This document shows, in pieces, positions 27,857-41,132 of a DNA stretch of 64,000 nucleotides. Made by a program: the position numbers and the translations under genes. The DNA lies in assembly GCF_030816615.1 (NCBI RefSeq), contig NZ_JAUSYD010000001.1, positions 2,666,001 to 2,730,000 on the forward strand. The letters are read 5' to 3'. The stretch is from Streptomyces sp. B1I3. GTDB lineage: Bacteria > Actinomycetota > Actinomycetes > Streptomycetales > Streptomycetaceae. Below the pieces are notes generated by a model. That model saw nothing but the letters and a program-made list of their open reading frames with translations. It did no database searches and was not told where the DNA came from. The first letter of the stretch is position 1, and each line of letters opens with the position of its first letter.

Positions 27857-28429
27857 ATGGTCAACCTGACGCGCATCTACACCCGCACCGGCGACCGGGG
27901 CACCACCGCCCTCGGGGACATGAGCCGGACCGCGAAGACCGATCTGCGGATCTCCGCCTATGCCGACGCCAACGAGGCCAACGCGGTCATCGGTACGGCG
28001 ATCGCGCTCGGCAGTCTCTCCGAGGACGTGGTCAAGGTCCTCGTCCGCGTACAGAACGACCTGTTCGACGTGGGTGCGGACCTGTCCACACCGGTCGTGG
28101 AGGACCCGAAGTACCCGCCGCTGCGGGTCGAGCAGTCCTACATCGACAAGCTGGAGGCCGACTGCGACAGCTTCCTTGAGGAGCTGGAGAAGCTGCGGAG
28201 CTTCATCCTGCCGGGCGGTACGCCGGGGGCGGCGCTGCTGCACCAGGCCTGCACGGTGGTCAGGCGGGCGGAGCGTTCGACCTGGGCGGCGCTGGAGGTG
28301 CACGGGGAGGCGATGAACGCGCTGACGGCGACGTACCTCAACCGCCTCTCCGACCTCCTGTTCATCCTCGCCAGGTCGGCGAACAAGGAGGTCGGGGACG
28401 TGCTGTGGGTGCCGGGAGGCGAGCGCTGA
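27857..28429 (+). CDS. Cob(I)alamin adenosyltransferase, PduO type
   Basis: 190-residue ATP:cob(I)alamin adenosyltransferase that makes adenosylcobalamin, the cofactor of methylmalonyl-CoA mutase. The N-terminal loop TRIYTRTGDRGTTALGDMSR binds ATP. The helical bundle includes AYADANEANAVIGTAI, FILPGGTPGAALLHQACTVVRRAER (with the conserved R-x3-E) and the C-terminal YLNRLSDLLFILAR. It has the full family length. It fits with meaB and mce in the same window. Confidence 0.95.
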   Translation: MVNLTRIYTRTGDRGTTALGDMSRTAKTDLRISAYADANEANAVIGTAIALGSLSEDVVKVLVRVQNDLFDVGADLSTPVVEDPKYPPLRVEQSYIDKLEADCDSFLEELEKLRSFILPGGTPGAALLHQACTVVRRAERSTWAALEVHGEAMNALTATYLNRLSDLLFILARSANKEVGDVLWVPGGER

Positions 28430-28430
28430 G

Positions 28431-28988
28431 TCAGCGGCCGGCTCCCACCCGGCCCTTCGGCTCCCGCTTCGGGGCGACGGTGTAGCCGACGGCGATGATC
28501 AGGTTGATGCCGATCACCCAGAGCATCTTCTGCTGCCACATCCGGAGCGAACCGGTGTCCCCGTCCACGCCGACGTACCAGACCGCGCCCTGGAGCAGGG
28601 CCATGGCGGTCACCGCGGCCAGGCTCCAGCGGGCCGCGGTCCGCCACTCGTGGGCCGCCCGGGCCATTCCGTACGTGGGGGGCTTCACCGGCGCCGGTCC
28701 GCCCGCGAAGCGGTGGACGACCCTGGCGTCCGCCCACCTGATGGTCGAGCGGCCGAGTCCCACGGTGAAGCCGATGTAGACGGCGGCCAGGCCGTGCTTC
28801 CAGTCAGGCTCGGCGCCGTTCCTGAGGTCGAAGGCCGTCACCACCAGGAGCACGAGCTCCAGCAGCGGCTCGCACAACAGGACGGCCGCGCCCAGCCGGG
28901 GCTTCTTCGCGGCGTACCGCAGTGCGAGTCCGGCGGCCAGCAGGACCCAGAAGCCGACCTCACAGAGCAGGATCAGTGTGACGATCAC
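28431..28988 (-). CDS. Hypothetical four-helix membrane protein
   Basis: 185-residue protein with hydrophobic segments at about residues 3-22, 30-48, 105-128 and 150-170. A cytoplasmic loop contains a FAGGPAPVKPPTYGMARAAHEW segment. The start is GTG 28988 with AGGGGAAA upstream. It stops one base after the convergent adenosyltransferase stop, leaving no room for a separate terminator. I do not recognise the family. No function is assigned. Confidence 0.75.
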   Translation of the reverse strand: MIVTLILLCEVGFWVLLAAGLALRYAAKKPRLGAAVLLCEPLLELVLLVVTAFDLRNGAEPDWKHGLAAVYIGFTVGLGRSTIRWADARVVHRFAGGPAPVKPPTYGMARAAHEWRTAARWSLAAVTAMALLQGAVWYVGVDGDTGSLRMWQQKMLWVIGINLIIAVGYTVAPKREPKGRVGAGR

Positions 28989-29139
28989 GGGATTTCCCCT
29001 TCCGGTCCCCTCCAGACTCCCCTCCGTACGGCGCCGGATCGTCGTCGGCGGGGACGAAACGGGACTGCATCCTTCGATGTAGCCGGGGCTCCCCCCTCGT
29101 ACGGACGTGCCGTGGACCCGCGCCGTGTTGGATGGACCC

Positions 29140-30342
29140 GTGTCCCTCTCTTCACGACCGCACCGCCACGACGTACTGATCGCGGTGACCGGGCTGGTGG
29201 GTGGGCTGGCTCTCTGGGCCGCCGGGCTGCACACCCAGGGCGGGCGGCTCTTCGGCGCCCACTGGGTGGCTCTCGTGCCGCTCGCGGTGACGGCCGGCCT
29301 GGAGCTGCTGCGCCGGTGCCGGCCACGGACCGCGATCGTCCTCGGGACGTTCGCGCTGCTCGCCGACCAGTTCACGACGGGCAGCCTGGCGACGGTCCTG
29401 ATGTACACCGACCTCGTGTACGCGGCCGTGGTGTACGGAAGCCCGGCCGCGGCCCGGCGGATCCCGGTGGCCACCTTCCTGGTCACCGTCGCGGTCACCA
29501 TCGGGTTCTTCGCCTGGTTCCGCGACGCCGAGGCACTGCTGATCGGCGTGGTGACCGGACTGGTCTCCTTCGCCCCCGCGATCACGGGGGTCAGCGTGCG
29601 CAATCATCGCGACGCCGCCGAGACGGCCCGGCTGCGTGCCGACCAGACAGCGTTGCTCGCCGAGATGGACCGGGTCCAGGCGGTCACCGCGGAGCGGTCC
29701 CGGATGGCCCGCGAGCTGCACGACATGGTCGCGGGCCACCTCTCCGCGATCGCCATCCACTCCACCGCCGCGCTCTCCATCGACGACCCGGCCGACCCGG
29801 CCACCTCCCGCGACGCGCTGGGCGTGATCCGGGAGAACAGCGTCGAGGGGCTGGCCGAGATGCGGCGGCTGATCGGACTGCTGCGGGAGCCCGGTGGCGA
29901 TGACGCCCCTGCCGCGGCGCCGACCCTCGCCTCCCTGGACGTCCTCGTCGGGCAGGCGGGGGCCACGTCCGCGCCCAGCGGGCTGACCGTCACGCTGGAC
30001 GACGGCCGGGAGGGGGCCGGGAAGCTGCCCGCCCCGGTGGAACTGGCCGCCTACCGCATCGTCCAGGAGTCCCTCACCAACGCGCTGAAACATGCCGCGC
30101 CGGGACCGGTGGAGGTCCGGCTGGGGCGGTCGGGGAACCGGCTGACGGTCGAGGTGAGCAGCGTGGCCGGTGACCGTCCGGACCCTCGCGCCCCCGGGTC
30201 GGGGGCCGGCCTGGCAGGGATGCGGGAGCGGGTGGCACTGCTCGGCGGGACGCTCGAGGCGGGGCCCGTGTCCGGGGACGGCACGGCGCTCTGGCGGGTA
30301 CGGGCCGTACTGCCCGTCGGCGAAGGGATCCCGGGACGATGA
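29140..30342 (+). CDS. Sensor histidine kinase, HisKA_3 type
   Basis: About 400-residue kinase with four to six transmembrane helices in the first 150 residues. The phospho-His is in SRMARELHDMVAGHLSAIAIHS, and a GHKL ATPase domain follows (IVQESLTNALKHAA and GAGLAGMRERVALLGG). I prefer GTG 29140 (VSLSSRPHR); an upstream GTG at 29107 adds 11 residues. The stop overlaps the regulator start by four bases. The partner is the downstream LuxR-type regulator; the signal is unknown. Confidence 0.93.
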   Translation: MSLSSRPHRHDVLIAVTGLVGGLALWAAGLHTQGGRLFGAHWVALVPLAVTAGLELLRRCRPRTAIVLGTFALLADQFTTGSLATVLMYTDLVYAAVVYGSPAAARRIPVATFLVTVAVTIGFFAWFRDAEALLIGVVTGLVSFAPAITGVSVRNHRDAAETARLRADQTALLAEMDRVQAVTAERSRMARELHDMVAGHLSAIAIHSTAALSIDDPADPATSRDALGVIRENSVEGLAEMRRLIGLLREPGGDDAPAAAPTLASLDVLVGQAGATSAPSGLTVTLDDGREGAGKLPAPVELAAYRIVQESLTNALKHAAPGPVEVRLGRSGNRLTVEVSSVAGDRPDPRAPGSGAGLAGMRERVALLGGTLEAGPVSGDGTALWRVRAVLPVGEGIPGR

Positions 30343-30989
30343 CGATCCGGGTACTGGTGGCCGAGGACCAGTCGGCCGTACGGGCGGGTCTCGTGCTGAT
30401 CCTGCGCAGCGCACCGGACATCGAGGTCGTGGGTGAGGCCGGCGACGGCGAGGCCGCCGTGCGCCTCGCACGTGAACTGCGCCCCGACGTGGTGCTGATG
30501 GACGTACAGATGCCCCGCCTCGACGGGGTGTCCGCGACACGGCAGGTCGTGTCGGAGGAGCTCGCGGACGTCCTGGTGCTGACCACCTTCGATCTCGACG
30601 AGTACGTCTTCGGGGCGCTGCGCGCGGGCGCCGCCGGCTTCCTGCTGAAGCACACGGACGCGCGCGACCTGATCGACGGGGTGCGTACGGTGGCGCGGGG
30701 CGAGGGCCTGATCGCCCCGGCCGTCACGCGCCGGCTGATCGCGGAGTTCGCCGGCACCACGCCGGCACGCAGGGCCGCGGCGCCGGACCCGCCGGGGCTC
30801 GACACGCTGACCCGACGGGAACGAGAGGTACTCGCCTGCCTCGGTGAAGGGCTGTCGAACGCCGAGATCGCGGGGCGGCTCTCGATGGCGGAGGCAACCG
30901 TGAAGACCCACGTCAGCAGGCTTCTGGGCAAGCTGAATCTGCGCAGCCGGGTCCAAGCAGCCGTACTCGCACAAGAGTTGCGCCTCTGA
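30339..30989 (+). CDS. NarL/LuxR-family response regulator
   Basis: 216-residue regulator. The receiver has acidic E9-D10, phospho-acceptor D55 in VLMDVQMPRLDG and Lys in GFLLKHTD. The C-terminal LuxR HTH begins LTRREREVLACLGEGLSNAEIAGRL and ends VKTHVSRLLGKLNLRSR. It overlaps the kinase gene (ATGA). It precedes the chitinase gene in the same orientation, with 181 bases between. Whether it acts on the chitinase promoter is not shown. Confidence 0.95.
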   Translation: MTIRVLVAEDQSAVRAGLVLILRSAPDIEVVGEAGDGEAAVRLARELRPDVVLMDVQMPRLDGVSATRQVVSEELADVLVLTTFDLDEYVFGALRAGAAGFLLKHTDARDLIDGVRTVARGEGLIAPAVTRRLIAEFAGTTPARRAAAPDPPGLDTLTRREREVLACLGEGLSNAEIAGRLSMAEATVKTHVSRLLGKLNLRSRVQAAVLAQELRL

Positions 30990-31015
30990 GTCGTCCGAGT
31001 CGACGCGGGAAACTT

Positions 31016-31057
31016 TGGTCTGGACCTCTTGACGATTGGTCCAGACCTTCCTAATCT
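31016..31057 (+). promoter_or_regulatory. Chitinase promoter overlapped by 12-base direct repeats
   Basis: Direct repeats TGGTCTGGACCT (31016-31027) and TGGTCCAGACCT (31037-31048) are 21 bases apart, two helical turns. Between and overlapping them are TTGACG (-35, 31029-31034) and TAATCT (-10, 31052-31057) with a 17-base spacer. Such repeats are known in Streptomyces chitinase promoters, where they mediate chitin induction and glucose repression. They also resemble the DasR responsive element core GGTCTAGACC. Confidence 0.85.
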
Positions 31058-31170
31058 CACCGAGCACGCACGCTGCGGTGAGTACGCCATGACAAGCGCG
31101 CTCAGGGCGACGCAGGGTTTGCAGTCCACGGACCACCCCCCGTTTGCCGGACCTCACCCGAGGAGCACCG

Positions 31171-33051
31171 TTGAGCACTGAAACCCCCCTACGCCGATCC
31201 CGACCCAGATGGAGACTCGGAGCCGGCGGAGCCACACGATCCAAGGCGGTCGCGGGCTTCACCGCGCTGCTCCTGCCGCTCGCCGCGATGGTCGGGCTGG
31301 CCTCCCCCGCCGAAGCCGCCACGTCGGCGACCGCCACCTACGTCAAGAAGTCCGACTGGGGCAGCGGCTTCGAGGGGCAGTGGACGGTCAAGAACACCGG
31401 CACCACCGCCCTCTCCTCCTGGGCGATCGAGTGGGACTTCCCCTCCGGCACCGCGGTCGGCTCCGCCTGGGACGCCTCCGTCACCAGTTCCGGAACCCAC
31501 TGGACCGCCAAGAACCTCGGCTGGAACGGCACGGTCGCCCCCGGCGCCAGCATCAGCTTCGGCTTCAACGGCACCGGCTCCGGCTCCCCCACCGGCTGCA
31601 AGCTGAACGGCGCCTCCTGTGACGGCGGCAGCGTCCCGGGGGACAACGCCCCCTCGGCACCCGGCACCCCCACTGCGAGCGGCGTCACCGACACCTCGGT
31701 GAAGCTCAGCTGGAGCGCCGCGACGGACGACAAGGGCGTCAAGAACTACGACGTCCTGCGCGACGGTTCCAAGGTCGCCACGGTCACCGGTACGACGTAC
31801 ACCAACACCGGGCTCACCGCCGGTACCGACTACTCGTACACCGTGCAGGCCCGTGACACCGCCGACCAGACCGGCCCGGTCAGCGGTGCGGTGAAGGTGC
31901 ACACCACCGGCGGCGGCGGCGGCAACCCGGGCCCCGGCGACAAGGTCAACCTCGGCTACTTCACCGAGTGGGGCGTCTACGGGCGCAACTACCACGTCAA
32001 GAACCTCGTGACGTCGGGTTCCGCCGCGAAGATCACGCACATCAACTACGCGTTCGGCAACGTCCAGGGCGGCAAGTGCACCATCGGTGACGCCTACGCC
32101 GACTACGACAAGGCCTACACCGCCGACCAGTCGGTCGACGGCGTCGCCGACACCTGGGACCAGCCGCTGCGCGGCAACTTCAACCAGCTGCGCAAGCTCA
32201 AGGCGAAGTACCCGCACATCAAGGTCATCTGGTCGTTCGGCGGCTGGACCTGGTCGGGCGGCTTCGGCGCCGCGGCACAGAACCCGGCCGCGTTCGCCCA
32301 GTCCTGCTACGACCTGGTGGAGGACCCCCGCTGGGCCGACGTCTTCGACGGCATAGACATCGACTGGGAGTACCCCAACGCCTGCGGTCTCACCTGTGAC
32401 ACCAGCGGCCCCGCCGCGCTGAAGAACCTCTCCTCGGCGCTGCGCAGCAAGTTCGGCTCGAACAACCTCGTCACCGCCGCGATCACCGCGGACGGCTCGG
32501 CGGGCGGCAAGATCGACGCGGCGGACTACGCCGGCGCGTCGGCGTACTTCGACTGGTACAACGTGATGACGTACGACTTCTTCGGCGCCTGGGAGGCCAA
32601 GGGCCCGACGGCCCCGCACTCCCCGCTGACCTCGTACAGCGGCGTCCCGCAGGAGGGCTTCAACTCCGCCGCCGCCATCGCCAAGCTGAAGGCGCAGGGC
32701 GTCCCGGCCAAGAAGCTGCTGCTCGGCATCGGCTTCTACGGCCGCGGCTGGACCGGCGTCACCCAGGCCGCTCCCGGCGGCACCGCGACCGGCGCCGCCC
32801 CGGGCACGTACGAGGCGGGCATCGAGGACTACAAGGTCCTCAAGAACAGCTGCCCGGCCACCGGCACCATCGCCGGCACCGCGTACGCGCACTGCGGCAC
32901 CAACTGGTGGAGCTACGACACCCCGGCCACGATCACGTCCAAGATGGCCTGGGCGAACAGCCAGGGCCTGGGAGGCGCGTTCTTCTGGGAGTTCAGTGGT
33001 GACACCGCGAACGGCGAGCTCGTGAGCGCGATGGACAGCGGCCTCAACTAG
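31171..33051 (+). CDS. Secreted GH18 chitinase (CBM2 - FnIII - GH18)
   Basis: About 626 residues. A twin-Arg/basic N-terminus and hydrophobic helix ending AEA form the signal peptide (about residues 1-50). Next come a CBM2 carbohydrate-binding module (~51-155; WTVKNTGTTALSSWAIEWDFPSG, cysteines near its end), an FnIII domain (~160-250) and a Gly linker. The GH18 catalytic domain has DGIDIDWEYP, giving the D-x2-D-x-D-x-E motif with the catalytic Glu, YNVMTYDFFGAW and the late WWSYD. Start is TTG 31171 with AGGAG seven bases upstream; an upstream TTG lacks a site. It degrades chitin outside the cell. Confidence 0.95.
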   Translation: MSTETPLRRSRPRWRLGAGGATRSKAVAGFTALLLPLAAMVGLASPAEAATSATATYVKKSDWGSGFEGQWTVKNTGTTALSSWAIEWDFPSGTAVGSAWDASVTSSGTHWTAKNLGWNGTVAPGASISFGFNGTGSGSPTGCKLNGASCDGGSVPGDNAPSAPGTPTASGVTDTSVKLSWSAATDDKGVKNYDVLRDGSKVATVTGTTYTNTGLTAGTDYSYTVQARDTADQTGPVSGAVKVHTTGGGGGNPGPGDKVNLGYFTEWGVYGRNYHVKNLVTSGSAAKITHINYAFGNVQGGKCTIGDAYADYDKAYTADQSVDGVADTWDQPLRGNFNQLRKLKAKYPHIKVIWSFGGWTWSGGFGAAAQNPAAFAQSCYDLVEDPRWADVFDGIDIDWEYPNACGLTCDTSGPAALKNLSSALRSKFGSNNLVTAAITADGSAGGKIDAADYAGASAYFDWYNVMTYDFFGAWEAKGPTAPHSPLTSYSGVPQEGFNSAAAIAKLKAQGVPAKKLLLGIGFYGRGWTGVTQAAPGGTATGAAPGTYEAGIEDYKVLKNSCPATGTIAGTAYAHCGTNWWSYDTPATITSKMAWANSQGLGGAFFWEFSGDTANGELVSAMDSGLN

Positions 33052-33088
33052 TCCCCACGCCGCACCGACCGCACCACCCCGCACAAGC

Positions 33089-33127
33089 GCCGGGGAGACG
33101 GGTCCGCCCCCTGTCTCCCCGGCTTTC
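33089..33127 (+). terminator. Chitinase terminator
   Basis: A perfect 11-base-pair stem (GCCGGGGAGAC at 33089-33099 with its complement at 33113-33123) and a 13-base loop lies 37 bases after the chitinase stop, followed by TTT. Confidence 0.8.
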
Positions 33128-33185
33128 GCATGCTTCCGAGGGGCCGTCGGCGCCTCAGGCAGCGGGACCCACGGGGGCGCAGTGC

Positions 33186-33225
33186 CTCAGGCACTCAGGC
33201 ACTCAGGCACTCAGGCACTCAGGCC
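33186..33225. repeat. 8-base tandem repeat across the end of the DUF2550 gene
   Basis: CTCAGGCA is repeated four times perfectly and a fifth time as CTCAGGCC (33218-33225). The last unit contains the stop codon of the DUF2550 gene. Slippage here would add or remove sequence just after, or at, the stop. Confidence 0.9.
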
Positions 33226-33665
33226 ACATTGACTCGCTGGCCGGGCGGTGCCGCCTCCAACCAGGCGAGGAAACCGGTCAGCGCGTCCTCGCTCATCGCC
33301 AGCTCCAGGCGCGTCCCCCGGTGGAGACAGCCGAGCACGACGGAGTCGGACAGGAGCGCCAGCTCCTCCTCGCCCTCGGGCAGCCGGCGCGCGACCACCT
33401 CGATGGCGGAGCGCTCCAGACCCCGGCGCGGGCGGGGGGCGTAGGAGAAGACCCGGAACCAGTCGACGCGGTCACCGCTGTAGCGGGCGACGCCGTACAC
33501 CCATCCCTTGCCGGACGGATCGGGCTCCTCGGACACGTCCCAGCGCAGGCTGCAGTCGAAGGTTCCGCCGGACCGCTGGATCAGCCGCCTGCGCAGACCG
33601 AAGACGAACAGACCCACCGCGACCAGCACGACGACCAGGCCGCCCACCCACAAAGCGAGGACCAT
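33219..33665 (-). CDS. DUF2550 domain membrane protein
   Basis: About 148 residues with one N-terminal transmembrane helix (VLALWVGGLVVVLVAVGLFVFGLRRR) and a cytoplasmic beta-rich domain typical of DUF2550 (GTFDCSLRW, GWVYGVARYSGDRVDWFRVFSYAPRPR). DUF2550 genes commonly lie downstream of actinobacterial ATP synthase operons, as here after atpC. I prefer ATG 33665 because GAGGAGG is nine bases upstream; a GTG at 33671 is possible. The role is unknown. Confidence 0.88.
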   Translation of the reverse strand: MVLALWVGGLVVVLVAVGLFVFGLRRRLIQRSGGTFDCSLRWDVSEEPDPSGKGWVYGVARYSGDRVDWFRVFSYAPRPRRGLERSAIEVVARRLPEGEEELALLSDSVVLGCLHRGTRLELAMSEDALTGFLAWLEAAPPGQRVNVA

Positions 33666-33806
33666 CTCCACCGACCTCCTCGCATCGTCGAGTAACGGAT
33701 ACCGAACCGAGCCGAACCGGACTGCACCTGCATCGCCTCAGCCGCGACACGCTCCGGATGATTCCGGAACGGGCCGCGGCTGAGTCAAAACATCTCGTGG
33801 GGACGC

Positions 33807-34181
33807 TCAGTGCGCCGCCACCGCACGCAGTCGCACATCGGCGCGCCGCTCGGAAGCGGCGTCCGTGTCCGACTTCGCACGCTCCAGCGCACGCTCGGCG
33901 CGCTGGACGTCGATCTCGTCCGCCAGCTCGGCGATCTCCGCGAGCAGCGAAAGCTTGTTGTCGGCGAACGAGATGAAGCCGCCGTGCACAGCGGCGACGA
34001 CCGTCCCGCCGTCGCTCGTACGGATCGTCACCGGGCCCGATTCCAGCACACCCAGGAGCGGCTGGTGACCGGGCATGACGCCGATGTCGCCGGACGTGGT
34101 ACGTGCGACAACGAGGGTGGCCTCGCCGGACCAGACACTGCGGTCCGCGGCGACCAGCTCGACATGCAGCTCAGCAGCCAA
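33807..34181 (-). CDS. atpC: ATP synthase epsilon subunit
   Basis: 124-residue epsilon subunit of the F1 central stalk. It couples gamma rotation to the c-ring and can inhibit hydrolysis. The N-terminal beta sandwich has ELVAADRSVWSGEA, GDIGVMPGHQPLLGVLESG and VHGGFISFADNKLSLLAE. A two-helix C-terminal domain follows (IDVQRAERALERAKSD). It is the last atp gene, 109 bases after atpD. Confidence 0.96.
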   Translation of the reverse strand: MAAELHVELVAADRSVWSGEATLVVARTTSGDIGVMPGHQPLLGVLESGPVTIRTSDGGTVVAAVHGGFISFADNKLSLLAEIAELADEIDVQRAERALERAKSDTDAASERRADVRLRAVAAH

Positions 34182-34290
34182 GGGTGGCTCCTCGGGTCAC
34201 CACCCGGCGGTCGTGCCGGGTGTCGTTTCGATTCTACGGGGCGTGGTGAGGGGGGCGGGACACACCCACCCCCCTCGGTGAGCCGGAGGC

Positions 34291-36650
<2,360 letters not shown>

Positions 36651-36653
36651 CGA

Positions 36654-38225
36654 TCAGCCCTCGCCCAGGAGCTTGCCGTCCGAGGTCTCGAACTGCTGCT
36701 TGAAGGCGGCGATCGCGTCGGCGATCGACTGCAGCGTGTCGTCGGACATCTTGCCGCCCTCGGCGATGCTGGTCAGGAGGTCCTTGCGCTCGCGGCGCAG
36801 GTACTCCAGCAGCTCGCTCTCGAAGCGGCGGATGTCCTCGACCGGGACGTCGTCCATCTTGCCCGTGGTACCGGCCCAGACGGAGACGACCTGCTCCTCC
36901 ATCGGGAACGGCGCGTACTGGGGCTGCTTCAGCAGCTCGACCATGCGCTTACCGCGCTCCAGCGACGCCTTGGAGGCCGCGTCCAGGTCGGAACCGAAGG
37001 CGGCGAACGCCTCCAGCTCGCGGTACTGGGCGAGGTCCACGCGCAGACGGCCGGAGACCTGCTTCATGGCCTTGTGCTGGGCGGAGCCACCGACTCGGGA
37101 GACCGAGATACCGACGTTGAGCGCCGGACGCTGACCCGCGTTGAACAGGTCGGACTCCAGGAAGCACTGGCCGTCGGTGATGGAGATGACGTTGGTCGGG
37201 ATGAACGCCGACACGTCGTTCGCCTTGGTCTCGACGATCGGGAGGCCCGTCATCGAACCGGCGCCCATGTCGTCGGAGAGCTTGGCGCAGCGCTCCAGCA
37301 GACGCGAGTGCAGGTAGAAGACGTCGCCCGGGTAGGCCTCGCGGCCCGGCGGACGGCGCAGCAGAAGCGACACGGCGCGGTAGGCGTCGGCCTGCTTCGA
37401 GAGGTCGTCGAAGATGATGAGGACGTGCTTGCCGGCGTACATCCAGTGCTGGCCGATGGCCGAACCGGTGTACGGCGCCAGGTACTTGAAGCCGGCCGGG
37501 TCGGACGCCGGGGCGGCGACGATGGTCGTGTACTCGAGCGCGCCGGCCTCTTCGAGGGCACCGCGCACGGAGGCGATGGTGGAGCCCTTCTGACCGATGG
37601 CGACGTAGATGCAGCGCACCTGCTTGTTCACGTCGCCCGAGCGCCAGTTGTCGCGCTGGTTGATGATCGTGTCGACGGCCAGAGCGGTCTTACCCGTCTG
37701 ACGGTCGCCGATGATCAGCTGACGCTGGCCGCGGCCGATCGGCACCATGGCGTCGACGGCCTTGTAGCCGGTCTGCATCGGCTCGTGGACCGACTTGCGG
37801 ACCATGACGCCGGGGGCCTGCAGCTCGAGGGCGCGACGACTTTCGGTCGCGATCTCGCCGAGACCGTCGATCGGGTTGCCGAGCGGGTCGACGACGCGGC
37901 CGAGGTAACCCTCGCCGACGCCGACGGAGAGCACCTCACCGGTGCGCTGCACCGGCTGGCCCTCCTCGATTCCGCTGAACTCGCCGAGGACGATCGCACC
38001 GATCTCGCGCTCCTCGAGGTTGAGGGCGAGACCGAGGGTTCCGTCCTCGAACTTCAGCAGCTCGTTCGCCATGGCGGAGGGCAGGCCCTCCACCTTCGCG
38101 ATGCCGTCACCGGCAACGCTGACCGTACCGACCTCCTCGCGCGAGGCCGCGTCCGGCTGGTACGACTGGACGAAGTTATCCAGTGCGTCCCGGATCTCCT
38201 CCGGCCGGATCGTGAGCTCCGCCAT
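36654..38225 (-). CDS. atpA: ATP synthase alpha subunit
   Basis: 523-residue non-catalytic nucleotide-binding subunit of F1. It starts [18 protein letters not shown]. Walker A is [14 protein letters not shown], Walker B is [12 protein letters not shown], and the family signature [17 protein letters not shown] is present. The frame is open further upstream into the atpH-atpA gap, but family alignment fixes the start at ATG 38225. The 145-base gap before it is the largest within the F1 part of the operon. Confidence 0.98.
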   Translation of the reverse strand: MAELTIRPEEIRDALDNFVQSYQPDAASREEVGTVSVAGDGIAKVEGLPSAMANELLKFEDGTLGLALNLEEREIGAIVLGEFSGIEEGQPVQRTGEVLSVGVGEGYLGRVVDPLGNPIDGLGEIATESRRALELQAPGVMVRKSVHEPMQTGYKAVDAMVPIGRGQRQLIIGDRQTGKTALAVDTIINQRDNWRSGDVNKQVRCIYVAIGQKGSTIASVRGALEEAGALEYTTIVAAPASDPAGFKYLAPYTGSAIGQHWMYAGKHVLIIFDDLSKQADAYRAVSLLLRRPPGREAYPGDVFYLHSRLLERCAKLSDDMGAGSMTGLPIVETKANDVSAFIPTNVISITDGQCFLESDLFNAGQRPALNVGISVSRVGGSAQHKAMKQVSGRLRVDLAQYRELEAFAAFGSDLDAASKASLERGKRMVELLKQPQYAPFPMEEQVVSVWAGTTGKMDDVPVEDIRRFESELLEYLRRERKDLLTSIAEGGKMSDDTLQSIADAIAAFKQQFETSDGKLLGEG

Positions 38226-38370
38226 CTGGGTTCCCTGCTCTCCTTGTTGGGCCCGAAGTTTCTCAATGGGGTCTGGGGGCGACCCCCAGGAATCTTCTGC
38301 AATTTCTGCACGGCCCAACCGGGCCGCTGTTCTTGCTCGTTCAGTTGGTGCGGTGTGGCGCTGCGCGCTG

Positions 38371-39186
38371 TCAGCCGGCCATCCTGCGGGTGACCTCTTC
38401 GAGGCGCTCCGCGATCGTGCCGTTGATGACCTCGTCACCAACGCGCACCGAGATCCCGCCGAGGACTTCGGGGTCCACGTCCAGGTTCAGGTGCATCTGC
38501 CGGCCGTAGATCTTCGCCAGGGCGGCGCCGAGGCGCTGCTTCTGGCGATCGGACAGCGGCACCGCCGAGGTGACGACGGCGACCGTGCGGTCCCGGCGCT
38601 CCGCGGCGAGCCTGGACAGGGACTCGAGTCCCGCTTCCAGGCTACGTCCACGGGGCTGCGTCACGAGACGCGTGACCACGCGCTCGGTGACGGGCTGCGC
38701 CTTTCCGCCGAGCAGGCTGCGCAGCAGCTCACCCTTGGCGGAGGCCGGCGCGGACTTGCTGGTCAGGGCGGACCGCAGTGCCACGTCCGAGCCGACGATC
38801 CGGCCGAACCGGAACAGCTCGTCCTCGACGTCGTCCAGGACACCCGCGCGCTGGGCGGCGGTGAAGTCCGCGGTGTTCGCCAGTTCCTCGACCGAGTCGA
38901 CCAGGTCACGCGACTGCGACCAGCGGGAGCGGACCATGCCGGACACCAGGTCCACGGCTTCGCCGCCGACCTGACCGCGCAGCAGCCGTCCGGCCAGCTC
39001 GGCCTTGGCCTCGCCGCCCTGCGACGGGTCGGTCAGGACCCGGCGCAGCGACACCTCGCGGTGGAGCAGCGCGGTGACGGCGGCCAGCTCTTCGGCGAGC
39101 TTCGCCGCGTCGACCGACGTGGAGTCGGTCAGCGCGTCGAGACGCTCACGTGCGGCAGCCAGTGCCTCGCGGCTCGCTCCGTTCAT
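38371..39186 (-). CDS. atpH: ATP synthase delta subunit
   Basis: 271-residue peripheral-stalk subunit. It is longer than the roughly 180-residue E. coli form, as is usual in Streptomyces, because the N-terminal half is expanded. The conserved C-terminal part contains [54 protein letters not shown]. It overlaps atpF by four bases. Unlike mycobacteria, b and delta are not fused. Confidence 0.96.
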   Translation of the reverse strand: MNGASREALAAARERLDALTDSTSVDAAKLAEELAAVTALLHREVSLRRVLTDPSQGGEAKAELAGRLLRGQVGGEAVDLVSGMVRSRWSQSRDLVDSVEELANTADFTAAQRAGVLDDVEDELFRFGRIVGSDVALRSALTSKSAPASAKGELLRSLLGGKAQPVTERVVTRLVTQPRGRSLEAGLESLSRLAAERRDRTVAVVTSAVPLSDRQKQRLGAALAKIYGRQMHLNLDVDPEVLGGISVRVGDEVINGTIAERLEEVTRRMAG

Positions 39187-39728
39187 CGGACAGCCTCGGC
39201 CTTCGCCTCGAGCTCGTCGAGGAATCGGTCGACGGTGCCGCTCTGCCGGGCGTGGTCCTCGAGGGACTCGCCGACGAGCTTGCCGGCCAGGGCGGTGGCG
39301 AGTGAGCCCACGTCCTGACGCAGCGCCGAGGCCGCGGCCTTGCGGTCGGCCTCGATCTGGGCATGGCCGGCGGCGATGATCTCCTCGCGCTGCCGCTGAC
39401 CTTCCGCCCTCATCTCCTGGATGATGACGGCACCCTGCTCCTGCGCCTCCTGGCGCAGACGGGCGGCCTCGTGGCGGGCCTCGGCGAGCTGAGCCTTGTA
39501 CTGCTCAAGAACGCTCTGGGCCTCGGTCTGGGCCGCATCGGCCTTCTCGATACCGCCTTCGATGGCCTCGCGGCGCTCTTCCAGAACCTTGTTGATGTTC
39601 GGGAGGAGCTTCTTGGCGAGGAAGCCGAAGACGATGGCGAAGGCGATCAGGCCGATGACGATCTCAGGGATCGCCGGAAGCAGCGGGTTCTGGATCTCTT
39701 CCTCGGCCGCCAGCTGTAGGGCGTTCAC
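39183..39728 (-). CDS. atpF: ATP synthase b subunit
   Basis: 181-residue stator subunit with one transmembrane helix (PEIVIGLIAFAIVFGFLAKKLLP, residues ~20-42). A long charged helix that dimerises and reaches F1 follows (EERREAIEGGIEKADAAQTEAQ, YKAQLAEARHEAARLRQEA). It ends in the acidic segment that binds delta. Overlaps atpH by four bases. Confidence 0.96.
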   Translation of the reverse strand: MNALQLAAEEEIQNPLLPAIPEIVIGLIAFAIVFGFLAKKLLPNINKVLEERREAIEGGIEKADAAQTEAQSVLEQYKAQLAEARHEAARLRQEAQEQGAVIIQEMRAEGQRQREEIIAAGHAQIEADRKAAASALRQDVGSLATALAGKLVGESLEDHARQSGTVDRFLDELEAKAEAVR

Positions 39729-39770
39729 ATCAATGCCTTTCGTCGCATCGGGCAGTCGGAATGCCGCGAC

Positions 39771-40905
<1,135 letters not shown>

Positions 40906-41132
40906 CGCGGGCTCCTTCAGCGTGGCGCATAGGTACGGCAACCTCGTTGTGTCGGCGCGGCAGGCAGCCGCTGGTCGGCACTGGACTGGTGTTACGGATG
41001 GGGGGCGGCTCAGGCATTACGCCTCGCGTCGGAGCGGGCGTCGATTCGGATCGGATGCCCGCGCCCGCAGTGCCGCAGTTGGCACCGGACGATAGCAGGG
41101 TCTCGAACGCCCGCTTATCCCGGCCCTACCCC

